The notes under the pieces: generated by a model
Databases searched by the model: none
The model's input: the letters and a program-made list of their open reading frames with translations, nothing else
What the model was told of the DNA's origin: nothing
Assembly (NCBI GenBank): GCA_000433535.1
Contig: FR892670.1
Span: forward strand, 21,246 to 85,245
DNA length: 64,000 nucleotides
DNA from: Dorea sp. CAG:317
Lineage (GTDB): Bacteria > Bacillota > Clostridia > Lachnospirales > Lachnospiraceae
Direction of reading: 5' to 3'
Position numbers and translations under genes: made by a program
Shown here: piece by piece, positions 52,411 to 61,845 of the stretch
Layout of the letters: each line of letters begins with the position of its first letter
Position numbering within the stretch: the stretch's first letter is position 1

Positions 52411-53160
52411 ATGAGCAAGATCAGTATCAAAGACATGAATCTCTATTACGGAGATTTTCATGCATTGAAAAATGTAAATCTTGAGATAGAAGAAAATAAA
52501 ATTACTGCATTTATCGGACCATCCGGCTGTGGAAAATCCACATTATTAAAATCTATCAATCGGATGAATGATCTGGTAGAAGGGTGCAGGATCGAAGGAA
52601 ATCTTCGTTTAGATGGAAAAGATATTTTTAAGGACATGGATGTCAATCTGCTCCGCAAAAGAGTAGGAATGGTATTCCAGAAGCCGAATCCATTTCCTAT
52701 GAGTATCTACGACAATATTGCATTTGGACCAAGAACTCACGGAATTCATTCCAAGTCAAAACTGGATGATATTGTGGAAAAATCGCTAAGAGATGCGGCA
52801 ATATGGGAAGAATGTAAAGACCGATTGAAAAAGAGCGCGCTTGGAATGTCCGGCGGGCAGCAGCAGAGACTTTGCATTGCCAGAGCTTTGGCAGTACAGC
52901 CGGAAGTGCTTCTGATGGATGAGCCGACTTCAGCGTTGGACCCGATCTCCACCTCTAAGATTGAAGACCTTGCGATGGAACTGAAAAAAGATTATACTAT
53001 CGTTATGGTGACACATAATATGCAGCAGGCAGTGAGAGTGTCCGACAATACCGCCTTTTTCCTGTTAGGAGAAGTCATTGAATATAACGATACGGAGAAA
53101 TTGTTCTCGATACCGGCAGATAAACGGACAGAAGACTATATTACAGGGAGGTTTGGTTAA
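52411..53160 (+). CDS. pstB: Phosphate ABC transporter ATPase PstB
   Basis: ATPase of 249 residues. Walker A is GPSGCGKST (36-44), Q-loop [22 protein letters not shown], signature [38 protein letters not shown], and the switch His is in [25 protein letters not shown] is specific for PstB. The ATG at 52411 follows AGAGAGGATAAAAAA; the open frame begins 17 codons earlier without a site. It is followed by phoU after 3 bp. Confidence 0.96.
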   Translation: MSKISIKDMNLYYGDFHALKNVNLEIEENKITAFIGPSGCGKSTLLKSINRMNDLVEGCRIEGNLRLDGKDIFKDMDVNLLRKRVGMVFQKPNPFPMSIYDNIAFGPRTHGIHSKSKLDDIVEKSLRDAAIWEECKDRLKKSALGMSGGQQQRLCIARALAVQPEVLLMDEPTSALDPISTSKIEDLAMELKKDYTIVMVTHNMQQAVRVSDNTAFFLLGEVIEYNDTEKLFSIPADKRTEDYITGRFG

Positions 53161-53163
53161 ACT

Positions 53164-53817
53164 ATGCGTAATAAATTTGATATGCAGTTGGATTATCTCA
53201 ATGAGCAGTTGATCCACATGGGAGAATTATGTGAGATTGCCATTAATCGTGCAACCGAAGCGCTTCAACACGGAAGTATGGAAGAGGCAAAAGAAGTAAT
53301 CAGCGCCGATGAAGAAATCGATCAGATGGAAAAGGATATCGAGCGTCTGTGTCTGAAGCTCCTTCTTCAGCAACAACCGGTAGCCAGAGATCTTAGGCAG
53401 ATTTCGGCGGCACTTAAAATGATTACAGATATGGAACGAATCGGTGATCAAGCATCTGACATTGCGGAGATCATCATTTCCGAGAAGAAATCCGAAGGAG
53501 CAGAGATTCCGAAGATTGGGAAAATGTCAGAGGCAGTGGCAAAAATGGTGAGGGACAGTGTGACTGCTTATGTTAAGAAGGATCTGGAACTTTCCAGAAA
53601 TGTAATGGAGGCGGATGATGCAGTAGATGAGCTCTTCGAGGAAAATAAAAGAGATCTTATTGCATTTATCGCACAGAATAAAGGGGATGCCGGAAGAGAG
53701 ACGATTGATCTTATTATGGTTGCAAAGTATCTGGAACGAATCGGCGATCATGCAACCAATATCGCAGAATGGGTGGAGTTCTCGATTACCGGAATTCACA
53801 AAGAGAGTCAAGTATAG
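53164..53817 (+). CDS. phoU: Phosphate signalling protein PhoU
   Basis: Helical protein of 217 residues made of two PhoU three-helix repeats. Each repeat has the metal-binding E/DxxxD motif in RIGDQASDIAEII and RIGDHATNIAEWVEF. It links PstB activity to the PhoR kinase and dampens phosphate uptake. Start: ATG 53164 after GGGAGGTTTGGTTAAACT. The two-component genes follow after 36 bp. Confidence 0.95.
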   Translation: MRNKFDMQLDYLNEQLIHMGELCEIAINRATEALQHGSMEEAKEVISADEEIDQMEKDIERLCLKLLLQQQPVARDLRQISAALKMITDMERIGDQASDIAEIIISEKKSEGAEIPKIGKMSEAVAKMVRDSVTAYVKKDLELSRNVMEADDAVDELFEENKRDLIAFIAQNKGDAGRETIDLIMVAKYLERIGDHATNIAEWVEFSITGIHKESQV

Positions 53818-53853
53818 GCAATCACATGCCGAAAAAAATGTAAGGAGAGACTT

Positions 53854-54528
53854 ATGATATTTTGTGTAGAAGATGACAGCAACATTCGAGAATTAGTCGT
53901 ATATACGCTTGAAACAACGGGATTTAAAGCAAGAGGCTTTGAGGACGGGAGAAGTTTTTTAGAAGCACTGGCACTGGAGACACCGGAGCTTGTACTGATG
54001 GATATTATGCTGCCGGGAGAAGACGGTTTATCGCTGCTGAAAAAATTAAAAAATTCAGCAAAAACAAGAGAGATTCCTGTAATCATGGTGACAGCCAAAG
54101 GCGCGGAATACGATAAAGTGAAAGGGCTGGATCTGGGAGCGGATGATTATGTGGCGAAGCCATTTGGCATGATGGAACTGGTGTCCCGGATCAAAGCGGT
54201 GCTTCGGAGAACGTCAAAAAGCGGACAGGAGACACAGGATATCATGAAAGCCGGCGAGCTGGAGCTTGATACGAAGAAGCATGAAGTGACCGCGGCAGGA
54301 GAAGTGGTAAATCTTACGCTTAAGGAATATGAGCTGTTAAAGCGTCTGATGAAGAATCCGAATATCGTTATGACAAGAGATTGTCTGCTGGAAGATATTT
54401 GGGGATACGATTTTGACGGAGAGACAAGAACAGTAGATGTGCATGTGCGTACCCTCCGGCAGAAGCTTGGAACTTGCGGAGAGAGGATCGAGACTGTCCG
54501 GGGCGTTGGTTATCGGATGAGAGAATAG
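53854..54528 (+). CDS. phoP: OmpR/PhoB-family response regulator
   Basis: Protein of 224 residues: a receiver domain with acidic pocket (FCVEDD), phospho-acceptor D50 in LVLMDIMLPGEDG, MVTAKGAEYDKVKGLDLGADDYVAKPFGMMELVSRIKAVLRR, and a winged-helix output domain (LTLKEYELLKRLMKNP...DIWGYDFDGETRTVDVHVRTLRQKLG...ETVRGVGYRM). Location after pstSCAB-phoU makes it the phosphate-starvation regulator. AAGGAGAGACTT precedes the ATG. Receptor kinase follows after 9 bp. Confidence 0.93.
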   Translation: MIFCVEDDSNIRELVVYTLETTGFKARGFEDGRSFLEALALETPELVLMDIMLPGEDGLSLLKKLKNSAKTREIPVIMVTAKGAEYDKVKGLDLGADDYVAKPFGMMELVSRIKAVLRRTSKSGQETQDIMKAGELELDTKKHEVTAAGEVVNLTLKEYELLKRLMKNPNIVMTRDCLLEDIWGYDFDGETRTVDVHVRTLRQKLGTCGERIETVRGVGYRMRE

Positions 54529-54537
54529 GAGCATGCT

Positions 54538-55854
54538 ATGAAACTTAAGAAAAAAATACAAAACAGTATGATTCTTGTCGTATTGACCTCTCTGATTTTG
54601 ACATATGGAACAATGATCTTCGTTGTCTATTATCAGACGATGGAGATTTTAAAGAATGAGATTCAGCAGGAGGCAGATTACATCGAAGCAGCAGTGTGTA
54701 TTTCGGGGGTATCTTATCTGGAAGATATGGATGCAGTTCGCGAAAATACGAGAGTGACACTGATCGACGCGTCCGGTGAGGTGCTCTATGATTCCGGCAA
54801 ACAGGAAGAGCATCTGGAAAATCATCTGGATCGGCCGGAGATACAAGAAGCGCTGAAAAGCGGAAGCGGTCAGGATGTCCGCCGGTCGGAGACACTGGAT
54901 CAGGATATGTTTTATTATGCAGTAAGGCTGGATAACGGCACAGTGCTCCGTGTATCAAAAAATATGGAAACTGTGTTCAGTACAGCGATGAGCATTCTTC
55001 CGATGATGGGAGTGGTTGCATGCTGTATGGTGATATTTGCCTTGCTTCTTGCAAAATGGCAGACTGCCAAATTAATTTACCCGATCAATCATTTGAATCT
55101 TGCAGAACCGATGGAAAATGATATGTATGAGGAATTGACGCCATTATTACAGAGTATAGATAAACAGAATCGCGAAAAGGATGCTGTCGCAAATATGCGA
55201 AAGGAATTTTCGGCGAATGTCTCGCATGAATTAAAGACGCCGCTCACTTCGATTTCGGGGTATGCAGAGATTATGAAAGACGGTCTGGTGCGTCCCGAAG
55301 ATATGAAGACCTTTTCTGAGCGCATTTATAATGAAGCCAGCCGCCTGATCACGCTTGTGGAAGATATTATGAAGCTTTCCAAACTGGATGAGGGTGCAGT
55401 GGAATTAGAAAAGGAAGAAGTAGATTTCTATATGCTTACGCGGGAAATCTGCAGCAGACTTGCGCCGCAGGCAGAAAAAAGGAATGTTCGCGTGGAAGTG
55501 ACTGGCGAGCCTGTGCATTACCTTGGCGTCCGCCAGGTGTTGGATGAGATGTTATATAATATGATTGAAAATGCCATCAAATATAACAAAGAAGGCGGAC
55601 TGGTCAGTGTCTGGGTAGGAAATACACTTCAGGGAATCAAGATCATTGTCCGAGATACCGGAATTGGGATACCGAAAGAAGAACAGGAACGGATATTTGA
55701 ACGCTTTTATCGAGTAGATAAGAGCCATTCAAAAGCTACCGGAGGTACAGGACTGGGGCTGTCCATCGTAAAACACGGTGCTCTCATGCATGGAGCTAAG
55801 ATTGATGTTGACAGTGAAGTAAATAAAGGAACAAAAATGGAGCTTATATTTTAA
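54538..55854 (+). CDS. phoR: Sensor histidine kinase PhoR-like
   Basis: Protein of 438 residues. Two membrane helices (about 11-33 and 155-173) flank a 120-residue extracytoplasmic sensor. No PAS domain is evident. The dimerisation domain has H230 in FSANVSHELKTPLTSISGYAE. The ATPase domain has the N box MIENAIKYN, G1 VRDTGIGIP, F box ERFYRV and G2 GGTGLGLSIVKH. It phosphorylates the preceding regulator. The last codons lie inside a hairpin shared with the convergent TetR gene, and the two coding regions overlap by 11 bp. Confidence 0.93.
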   Translation: MKLKKKIQNSMILVVLTSLILTYGTMIFVVYYQTMEILKNEIQQEADYIEAAVCISGVSYLEDMDAVRENTRVTLIDASGEVLYDSGKQEEHLENHLDRPEIQEALKSGSGQDVRRSETLDQDMFYYAVRLDNGTVLRVSKNMETVFSTAMSILPMMGVVACCMVIFALLLAKWQTAKLIYPINHLNLAEPMENDMYEELTPLLQSIDKQNREKDAVANMRKEFSANVSHELKTPLTSISGYAEIMKDGLVRPEDMKTFSERIYNEASRLITLVEDIMKLSKLDEGAVELEKEEVDFYMLTREICSRLAPQAEKRNVRVEVTGEPVHYLGVRQVLDEMLYNMIENAIKYNKEGGLVSVWVGNTLQGIKIIVRDTGIGIPKEEQERIFERFYRVDKSHSKATGGTGLGLSIVKHGALMHGAKIDVDSEVNKGTKMELIF

Positions 55855-55865
55855 GCTCCATTTTT
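55833..55865. terminator. Bidirectional terminator spanning both stop codons
   Basis: Stem AAAAATGGAGCTT / AAGCTCCATTTTT, with A-runs and T-runs on the two sides so that it works in both directions. The stops of phoR and of the convergent TetR gene are both inside it. Confidence 0.88.
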
Positions 55866-56464
55866 GCGTCTGCCCGATGGCTTTTTATAATTAAGCGTAC
55901 GGTCCGATAGAGGAATGGCTTGTAATCATCAATAGGAATCGGCTCTTCATACATCATCGAGTTATAGCCGGCAGAGCCTGCTAATTCCACGATTGTAAAA
56001 AGCATTACGTCCACATCTTTGTATTCATAGTCATCTGCGGCAACCAGTTCCAGAAAGTGATTATAGATTTCCCGGTCTGAATTTTCTCCGGTCAGCAGTG
56101 CAGAACGAAGCGCGCCCATGACTAAATTTTTGGAAATGAAGGTTAAAAGCGCACGGTCATCTTTGAGATGGTTGATCAAATGGTCAATGAGAAAGATCAT
56201 CTGATCTTCCAGTCCGTGAATCTGCTTCTTTTCAAGTGCGGCTCCGGCAGCGTCAAAGAGCTCCTGCGTTTTATGAACGACCAGTTTATTTTTAATATCA
56301 TATTTATTTGTAAAATACAAATAGAAAGTGCCCTTCGCAACTTCGGCTTTTTCTACAATATCAGAAATCGTGGTAGATGTGATTCCTTTGGTTGTAAAAA
56401 GCTCATATGCTGTATTAAACAGAGCTTCTTTCTTTTTTCTTTTGTTTTCATCAATTTTTCCCAT
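55844..56464 (-). CDS. TetR/AcrR family transcriptional regulator
   Basis: Protein of 206 residues with the TetR helix-turn-helix KKEALFNTAYELFTTKGITSTTISDIVEKAEVAKGTFYLYFTNKYDIKNKLV. The C-terminal ligand domain is not recognisable. It is divergent from an MMPL transporter, and the intergenic DNA carries three copies of TGAC-N5-GTCA, which are likely its operators. It probably represses both itself and the transporter operon. The ATG is about 12 bp from AAGGAG. Confidence 0.9.
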   Translation of the reverse strand: MGKIDENKRKKKEALFNTAYELFTTKGITSTTISDIVEKAEVAKGTFYLYFTNKYDIKNKLVVHKTQELFDAAGAALEKKQIHGLEDQMIFLIDHLINHLKDDRALLTFISKNLVMGALRSALLTGENSDREIYNHFLELVAADDYEYKDVDVMLFTIVELAGSAGYNSMMYEEPIPIDDYKPFLYRTVRLIIKSHRADAKMELKI

Positions 56465-56536
56465 GATTTTCCCACACTCCTTATCTCTATTATAAGCAGA
56501 GCTTTCTTAATTTTGCAATAGAAAAAAGAAGAAAAA

Positions 56537-56615
56537 TGACTTTTGGTCAAAAATATATTGACTAAAGGTCATTTTCTGTGTTATAGTGCATACAGTAATA
56601 AATGACTAACGGTCA
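56537..56615. promoter_or_regulatory. Three TetR operators around the MMPL promoter
   Basis: TGACTTTTGGTCA (56537-56549), TGACTAAAGGTCA (56559-56571) and TGACTAACGGTCA (56603-56615) share TGAC-N5-GTCA. The middle copy overlaps the -35 box TTGACT (56558-56563); the -10 box TATAGT is at 56582-56587 (18-bp spacer). The third lies just after the transcription start. Confidence 0.85.
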
Positions 56616-56637
56616 TAAAAGAGAAGGGGCTATGATT

Positions 56638-58719
56638 ATGGTTAAGTTTGGAAAGCAAGTGGTAAAACACCGGGTAGCGATACTGATTGCCAGTATCCTG
56701 CTTTTGATTCCATCTGTGTTTGGGTATTTCCATACCAGAGTGAATTATGATGTTCTGACTTATCTGCCGAAGGATATAGAAACGATGCAGGGGCAGGACA
56801 TTATGCTGGAAGATTTTGACATAGGTGCATTCTCCATGTTTATGGTGGATGGCATGGAGGATAAAGATGTTGCAGCATTAAAAAGTAAGATTGAGCAAGT
56901 AGATCATGTGAAAAATGTACTTTGGTATGACTCTATCGCAGATATTTCTGTACCGAAGAGTATGCTTCCAAAAGATATCTATGAAGTGTTTAATTCGGAC
57001 AAAGGAACTATGATGGCGATTTTCTTTGACGATACAACTTCTGCGGATGAGACGCTGGACGCGGTCAAAGAGATTCGGCATATTTCCGGGAAGCAATGTT
57101 TCTTAAGCGGAATGTCCACAGTCGTAGAAGATACGAAGGAACTGTCTGAAAAGGAGACGCCCATCTATGTGTTGATCGCGGTACTGTTATCTACACTGGT
57201 TTTAGCAGTGACAATGGAGTCTGCATTTGTGCCGATTTTATTTTTGTTCAGTATCGGAATGGCAATCGTCTACAATTTGGGAAGCAATATCTTCCTTGGC
57301 GAGATCTCTTATGTGACGAAGGCGCTTTCAGCGGTACTTCAGCTTGGAGTGACCATGGACTACTCGATTTTCCTGATGCACAGCTATCAGGAACAGCAGG
57401 TGCGATATGACGGAGATAAGAAGCGCGCCATGGCGCATGCCATCTCTCAGACATTTTCTTCGGTTGTAGGAAGTTCCATCACAACCGTTGCCGGATTTAT
57501 CGCCTTGTGCTTTATGAGCTTTACACTGGGTAAAGATATCGGTATTGTCATGGCGAAAGGAGTTATCTTCGGTGTGATCGCCTGTGTGACGATTCTGCCA
57601 TCTATGATCCTGTGCTGTGATAAATGGATTGAAAAGACAAAGCACAAACCGCTGCTTCCGGATATCGGAAGAATCTCTGATAAAGTGACAAAGAAATACG
57701 GATGGTATGTTGCCATTTTCCTGATTCTTATGGTTCCGGCAATTTATGGAAACAGTCATGTGGATGTATATTACAATCTGGATGCAACACTTCCGAAGGA
57801 GCTGCCGAGTATTATTGCAAATGAAAAACTGAAAGATGATTATGATATGAACACAACACACATGCTTTTAGTAGATCGATCACTTTCGGCAAAAGATACA
57901 GGCGAGATGCTCAAGAAGATTGAAGAGGTTGACGGAGTGAAGTGGGCGCTTGGTCTTGATAAATTGGTTGGCCCGGGTGTCCCGAAAAGTATGATTCCGG
58001 ATTCTGTTACGGAGATGCTTCAAAGCGACCAGTATCAAATGATCCTGATCAACTCGACTTATAAAGTAGCGTCAGATAAGGTTAACCGTCAGGTGGGTGA
58101 AATTAATAAGATTTTAGACCGGTATGATAAGGGCGCCATGTTGGTAGGCGAGGCTCCGCTTACAAAAGACCTGATCAATATTACGGATAAAGACTTTAAG
58201 ACAGTCAGTGCAGTATCTATCGGAATCATTTTCCTTATTATACTGATTCTCTTTAAGTCACCGACGATACCGATCATTCTGGTAGGTGTGATTGAGTTTG
58301 CCATTTTTGTAAATATGGGAATTCCATATTATACAGGGTCAACACTTCCGTTTGTAGCATCTATCGTTATCGGAACGATTCAGCTTGGAGCGACGGTTGA
58401 CTATGCGATCTTGATGACAACGAGATATAAACGGGAGAGAAATCATGGAGCCGGAAAATATGATGCAATTACGACAGCGCACAAAGCGTCGGCACAGTCA
58501 ATCATTGTCAGTGCATTCAGTTTCTTCGGAGCGACTATTGGTGTCGGACTTTATTCTGACATTGATATGATCAGTTCTTTATGTATCTTGATGGCACGAG
58601 GCGCATTGATCAGTATGCTTGTAGTTGTATTTATTCTTCCATCGATGTTTATGATCTTTGATAAAGTAATTGTAAAAACAAGTAAAAATTTCCTGCCACA
58701 GAAGGCAGAAGTAAAATAG
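56638..58719 (+). CDS. MMPL/RND superfamily exporter
   Basis: Membrane protein of 693 residues in two halves, each with one helix, a large extracytoplasmic domain and five helices. Segments include DVLTYLPKDIETMQGQ, TKALSAVLQLGVTMDYSIFLMHSYQEQ, and SIVIGTIQLGATVDYAILMTTRYKRER. The GxxxDYSIF/GATVDYAIL helices contain the proton-relay Asp of MMPL proteins. It probably exports lipids or hydrophobic compounds. Of two ATGs, 56638 is preferred (8 bp from AAGGGG). It forms an operon with the heptad-repeat protein 13 bp downstream. Confidence 0.9.
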   Translation: MVKFGKQVVKHRVAILIASILLLIPSVFGYFHTRVNYDVLTYLPKDIETMQGQDIMLEDFDIGAFSMFMVDGMEDKDVAALKSKIEQVDHVKNVLWYDSIADISVPKSMLPKDIYEVFNSDKGTMMAIFFDDTTSADETLDAVKEIRHISGKQCFLSGMSTVVEDTKELSEKETPIYVLIAVLLSTLVLAVTMESAFVPILFLFSIGMAIVYNLGSNIFLGEISYVTKALSAVLQLGVTMDYSIFLMHSYQEQQVRYDGDKKRAMAHAISQTFSSVVGSSITTVAGFIALCFMSFTLGKDIGIVMAKGVIFGVIACVTILPSMILCCDKWIEKTKHKPLLPDIGRISDKVTKKYGWYVAIFLILMVPAIYGNSHVDVYYNLDATLPKELPSIIANEKLKDDYDMNTTHMLLVDRSLSAKDTGEMLKKIEEVDGVKWALGLDKLVGPGVPKSMIPDSVTEMLQSDQYQMILINSTYKVASDKVNRQVGEINKILDRYDKGAMLVGEAPLTKDLINITDKDFKTVSAVSIGIIFLIILILFKSPTIPIILVGVIEFAIFVNMGIPYYTGSTLPFVASIVIGTIQLGATVDYAILMTTRYKRERNHGAGKYDAITTAHKASAQSIIVSAFSFFGATIGVGLYSDIDMISSLCILMARGALISMLVVVFILPSMFMIFDKVIVKTSKNFLPQKAEVK

Positions 58720-58732
58720 GAGGCGTCATATC

Positions 58733-60931
58733 ATGAAGAATAGAAAAGTAAGACAAATGTTGGCAAGTTCTATGGCAGTGGTTGTAGGAGCAGGGCTTAT
58801 CGGAACCTGTGCATATGAGGATTCCATCAAGGCACACGCGCAGGAAGTCAATATACAGAAGCTTGAGGAAACGGCAGAGCAGGCACTTGGTGACAGTACC
58901 GTGGAAGAAGACGGAAGCCTTTACAAAGACGAGTCGGTCTATGTGAAAGCAGATGCATCCGGAAAAGTAAATGAGACAACAGTTACAGAATGGCTGAAAA
59001 ATCCAAACAACGGAAAGACCGAGGATGTGACCGAGCTTCAGAATGTGGAAAATGTGAAAGGTGACGAGACTTATACGACAGACAGTGAAGGAAGTGTAAG
59101 CTGGAAATCCGAAGGAAAAGATATCTATTATCAGGGAACAACGGATAAAGAGCTTCCGGTAGACGTAGAAATTACTTACACATTAGATGGGAAAAAAGTA
59201 GAAGCCAAAGATTTGAAGGGCAAAGACGGGAAATTGGAAATGAAGGTTCAATACACAAACCAGTCCAAGGAGACCGTTGACGTGTCAGGAGAGTCTGTAG
59301 AAATGTATACACCATTTGCAATGGTGACAGCTATGATGCTGCCAAATGATGAGTATACAAATGTGACGATCGATCATGGAAAAATCGTATCAGACGGTGA
59401 CAAAAATATTGTAGTAGGGTTAGGATTCCCGGGAATGGAAGAAAATCTCAATCTGGAAGGGAAGGATATTGACATTGATATTCCGGACAGTTTTACTATT
59501 ACGGCAGATGTGAAAAATGCATCCGTAGGACCGACAATGACCGTGGCATCCTCTGATGTATTAGAGCAGTTTGGTCTGGATGAGATTGATAGTTTTGACG
59601 ATCTGTCTGATTCGGTGGGTGAACTGGAAAATGCAGCAGAACAGTTGACAGATGGGTCAGCAAAAGCAGCAGACGGAAGCAGTGCCCTCGCAGATGGCTC
59701 TAATACACTGGCGACCGGAGCCGGAACATTGGCAGACGGAACCAGCGCTCTTGCAACTGGTGTGAAAACACTGGCGGACGGTGTAAATACATTGAACAGT
59801 AAAAGTGGTGATTTAACGAAAGGTGTCAGTGACCTTGCAACAGGCGTGAATGATTATACCGGAGGCGTCAGTGCTCTTTCGGATGGCAGCAGTAAAGTGT
59901 CTGCCGGAGCAGAAGGTTTGAAAAAGGGTCTTGAGACCGCACAGACAGGAATAGGAGACCTTGCTACAGGTGTCGGTACTTTGAAAAGCGGATTCGAGGG
60001 TAATGGTACTGAGGAAAATCCCGGTGCAAATAATCTGGCAAATGGTACAGTGCAGGCAATTGGAGCAACCTCGACTGCTATTGATAACCTCGCAGCATTG
60101 ATGAAAGATATGGCAGGAAGTCAAGGAACAGTGCAGGCACAAGCAACAATAAACGGAAAAGACCAGGCAGTGGAGACCGCAGTAAACCAGATGATCAATG
60201 CCGGAATTGTAACGGAAGAAAATAGAGAGGCTTGTGCCGCTTCTATTCGTACAGCTGTGAACGATCACATCAGCGCAGAGGCAAAAGTTACATCTGAGAA
60301 AGCCAGTGTAGATCCAACGGAGGCAATCAAAGCGGCGAAGACCGCGGTAGGTACAGCAAGTACTTATGCAGCAGGGCTTCAAAAGAATGTGGGGGCACTC
60401 TATGAAGGTACGAAAACAGTACAAGGCGGAGTCGAAGATTTGAAAAAAGGAAACAGCCAGTTGGCAGCCGGAGCGAAAGATTTGGCAGATGGTACTTCTG
60501 CATTGGCATCAGGAACTTCCACATTGAATGATAAAAGCAGTCTTTTAGTTGCAGGCACATCAAAATTGAAAGAAGGCGGAAATCAGCTGGCAGCCGGTGT
60601 TGGTCAGTTGGCAGCCGGGGCATCCTCAGCAGCAACCGGAGCAGGCGAAGTGGCAAAAGGAGCCGGAGCATTAAAGACCGGAGCAGATACACTTGCAGAT
60701 GGAGCCGGAACATTGGCGGATGGAAATAAGACGTTAGCAGACGGGATGGCAGAATTTAAGACATCCGGTATTGATAAGATTGCAGATGTATTCAGTGGAG
60801 ACATAGAAAATGTAACTTCCAGAATTGACGCCATGATGACACTTGGAAGAAATTACAAGTCATTTGCGGGAATTAAAGAAGATATGGCAGGAAGTACGAA
60901 GTTTATCATTGAGACAGAGGGTGTGGATTAA
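58733..60931 (+). CDS. Exported heptad-repeat (YhgE/Pip-like) protein, MMPL partner
   Basis: Protein of 732 residues with an N-terminal signal (MLASSMAVVVGAGLIGTCAY). Residues 40-290 form a beta-rich part with no clear family (TLDGKKVEAKDLKGKDGKLEMKVQYTNQS). From about 295 there are some 25-30 heptads of the xxLxxG type: LADGSNTLATGAGTLADGTSALATGVKTLADGVNTL, and again after a break at about 425-545 rich in charged helices. Such repeats occur in YhgE/Pip proteins next to MMPL/ABC exporters. No C-terminal membrane helix is visible. AGGAGGCGTCATATC precedes the ATG. Confidence 0.82.
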   Translation: MKNRKVRQMLASSMAVVVGAGLIGTCAYEDSIKAHAQEVNIQKLEETAEQALGDSTVEEDGSLYKDESVYVKADASGKVNETTVTEWLKNPNNGKTEDVTELQNVENVKGDETYTTDSEGSVSWKSEGKDIYYQGTTDKELPVDVEITYTLDGKKVEAKDLKGKDGKLEMKVQYTNQSKETVDVSGESVEMYTPFAMVTAMMLPNDEYTNVTIDHGKIVSDGDKNIVVGLGFPGMEENLNLEGKDIDIDIPDSFTITADVKNASVGPTMTVASSDVLEQFGLDEIDSFDDLSDSVGELENAAEQLTDGSAKAADGSSALADGSNTLATGAGTLADGTSALATGVKTLADGVNTLNSKSGDLTKGVSDLATGVNDYTGGVSALSDGSSKVSAGAEGLKKGLETAQTGIGDLATGVGTLKSGFEGNGTEENPGANNLANGTVQAIGATSTAIDNLAALMKDMAGSQGTVQAQATINGKDQAVETAVNQMINAGIVTEENREACAASIRTAVNDHISAEAKVTSEKASVDPTEAIKAAKTAVGTASTYAAGLQKNVGALYEGTKTVQGGVEDLKKGNSQLAAGAKDLADGTSALASGTSTLNDKSSLLVAGTSKLKEGGNQLAAGVGQLAAGASSAATGAGEVAKGAGALKTGADTLADGAGTLADGNKTLADGMAEFKTSGIDKIADVFSGDIENVTSRIDAMMTLGRNYKSFAGIKEDMAGSTKFIIETEGVD

Positions 60932-60969
60932 TTTCCATATTATATTGTAGAGAATTAAAAATGAAGAGA

Positions 60970-61013
60970 CGGGAGCATTTCTCTAATAAGGGGAGAAATG
61001 CTCCCGCCTTTTC
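60970..61013 (+). terminator. Intrinsic terminator after the MMPL operon
   Basis: Stem CGGGAGCATTTCTC / GAGAAATGCTCCCG with a short loop, followed by CCTTTTCTT. Confidence 0.88.
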
Positions 61014-61019
61014 TTGCGC

Positions 61020-61048
61020 TTTACAAACCATGACAGACTCTCTATAAT
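61020..61048 (+). promoter_or_regulatory. Promoter of the parvulin gene
   Basis: TTTACA (61020-61025) and TATAAT (61043-61048), exactly 17 bp apart, 34 bp before the ATG. Confidence 0.85.
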
Positions 61049-61082
61049 GAAGATATTACAGTGAAAAAAAGGAGATAGAAAC

Positions 61083-61823
61083 ATGAGTGATAAAGTATTG
61101 GCAAAAGTAGCAGGAAGAGAGATTACAGAGGCAGAATTTCATGCGTATCTGCAAGGAATTCCGAGAGAGCAGCAGGCATATGCAATGAATCCTCAGTACC
61201 GTGAGCAGTATTTAGATCAGTTGATCGCGCTTCACATGTTCGCGCAGCTTGGAGAAGATGAAAAGCTTGATGAGAGTGAAGAGTATGCAAAAATATTAGA
61301 GAGCGCTAAGAGAGACATTCTTGCGCAGCTTGCTATGCGTGATACACTTAAGAAAGTGCAGGTATCAGAAGAAGAACTGAAAGATTATTATGAAGCAAAT
61401 CAGAAGAAATTTGAAAAGGGCGCAACTGTATCTGCAAAGCATATCTTAGTAGAGCAGGAAGAACAGTGCAAAGATATTCTTGCGCAGATTGAAAGCGGAG
61501 CAAAAACATTTGAAGATGCTGCACAGGAATTTTCTACCTGTCCGTCTAAGGCAAAGGGTGGAGATCTTGGTGAATTCGGAAGAGGACAGATGGTAAAAGA
61601 ATTTGAAGATGCTGCATTTGATGCCGAGATTGGGAAGATAGTTGGACCTGTGAAGACACAGTTCGGTCATCATCTGATCAAAGTTGAGAAGAAAAATGAA
61701 TCATCTACCGCATCTTTTGATGAGGTGAGAGGTCAGATCTATCAGCAGTTAATGGCTGAAAAACAAAATGATGCATATACTGCCAAGGTAGATGAATTAA
61801 AAGAAAAATATCTGGAGAAATAA
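61083..61823 (+). CDS. Cytoplasmic parvulin-type peptidylprolyl isomerase
   Basis: Protein of 246 residues with a SurA/PrsA-like N-terminal helical part (KVLAKVAGREITEAEFHAYLQGIP) and a rotamase domain at about 117-207: VSAKHILVEQEEQCKDILAQIESGAKTFEDAAQEFSTCPSKAKGGDLGEFGRGQMVKEFEDAAFDAEIGKIVGPVKTQFGHHLIKV. No signal or lipobox is present, so unlike PrsA it should be cytoplasmic. AAAAGGAGATAGAAAC precedes the ATG. The MalY-like gene follows after 22 bp, so they may form an operon. Confidence 0.92.
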   Translation: MSDKVLAKVAGREITEAEFHAYLQGIPREQQAYAMNPQYREQYLDQLIALHMFAQLGEDEKLDESEEYAKILESAKRDILAQLAMRDTLKKVQVSEEELKDYYEANQKKFEKGATVSAKHILVEQEEQCKDILAQIESGAKTFEDAAQEFSTCPSKAKGGDLGEFGRGQMVKEFEDAAFDAEIGKIVGPVKTQFGHHLIKVEKKNESSTASFDEVRGQIYQQLMAEKQNDAYTAKVDELKEKYLEK

Positions 61824-61845
61824 AGAAAGTAAGGGATGAAAGATC

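Noticed and set aside
59650..60770. Possible tandem DNA repeat or CRISPR-like array
   Set aside because: The periodicity is 21 bp and in frame, and comes from degenerate protein heptads; there are no identical repeats with unique spacers.
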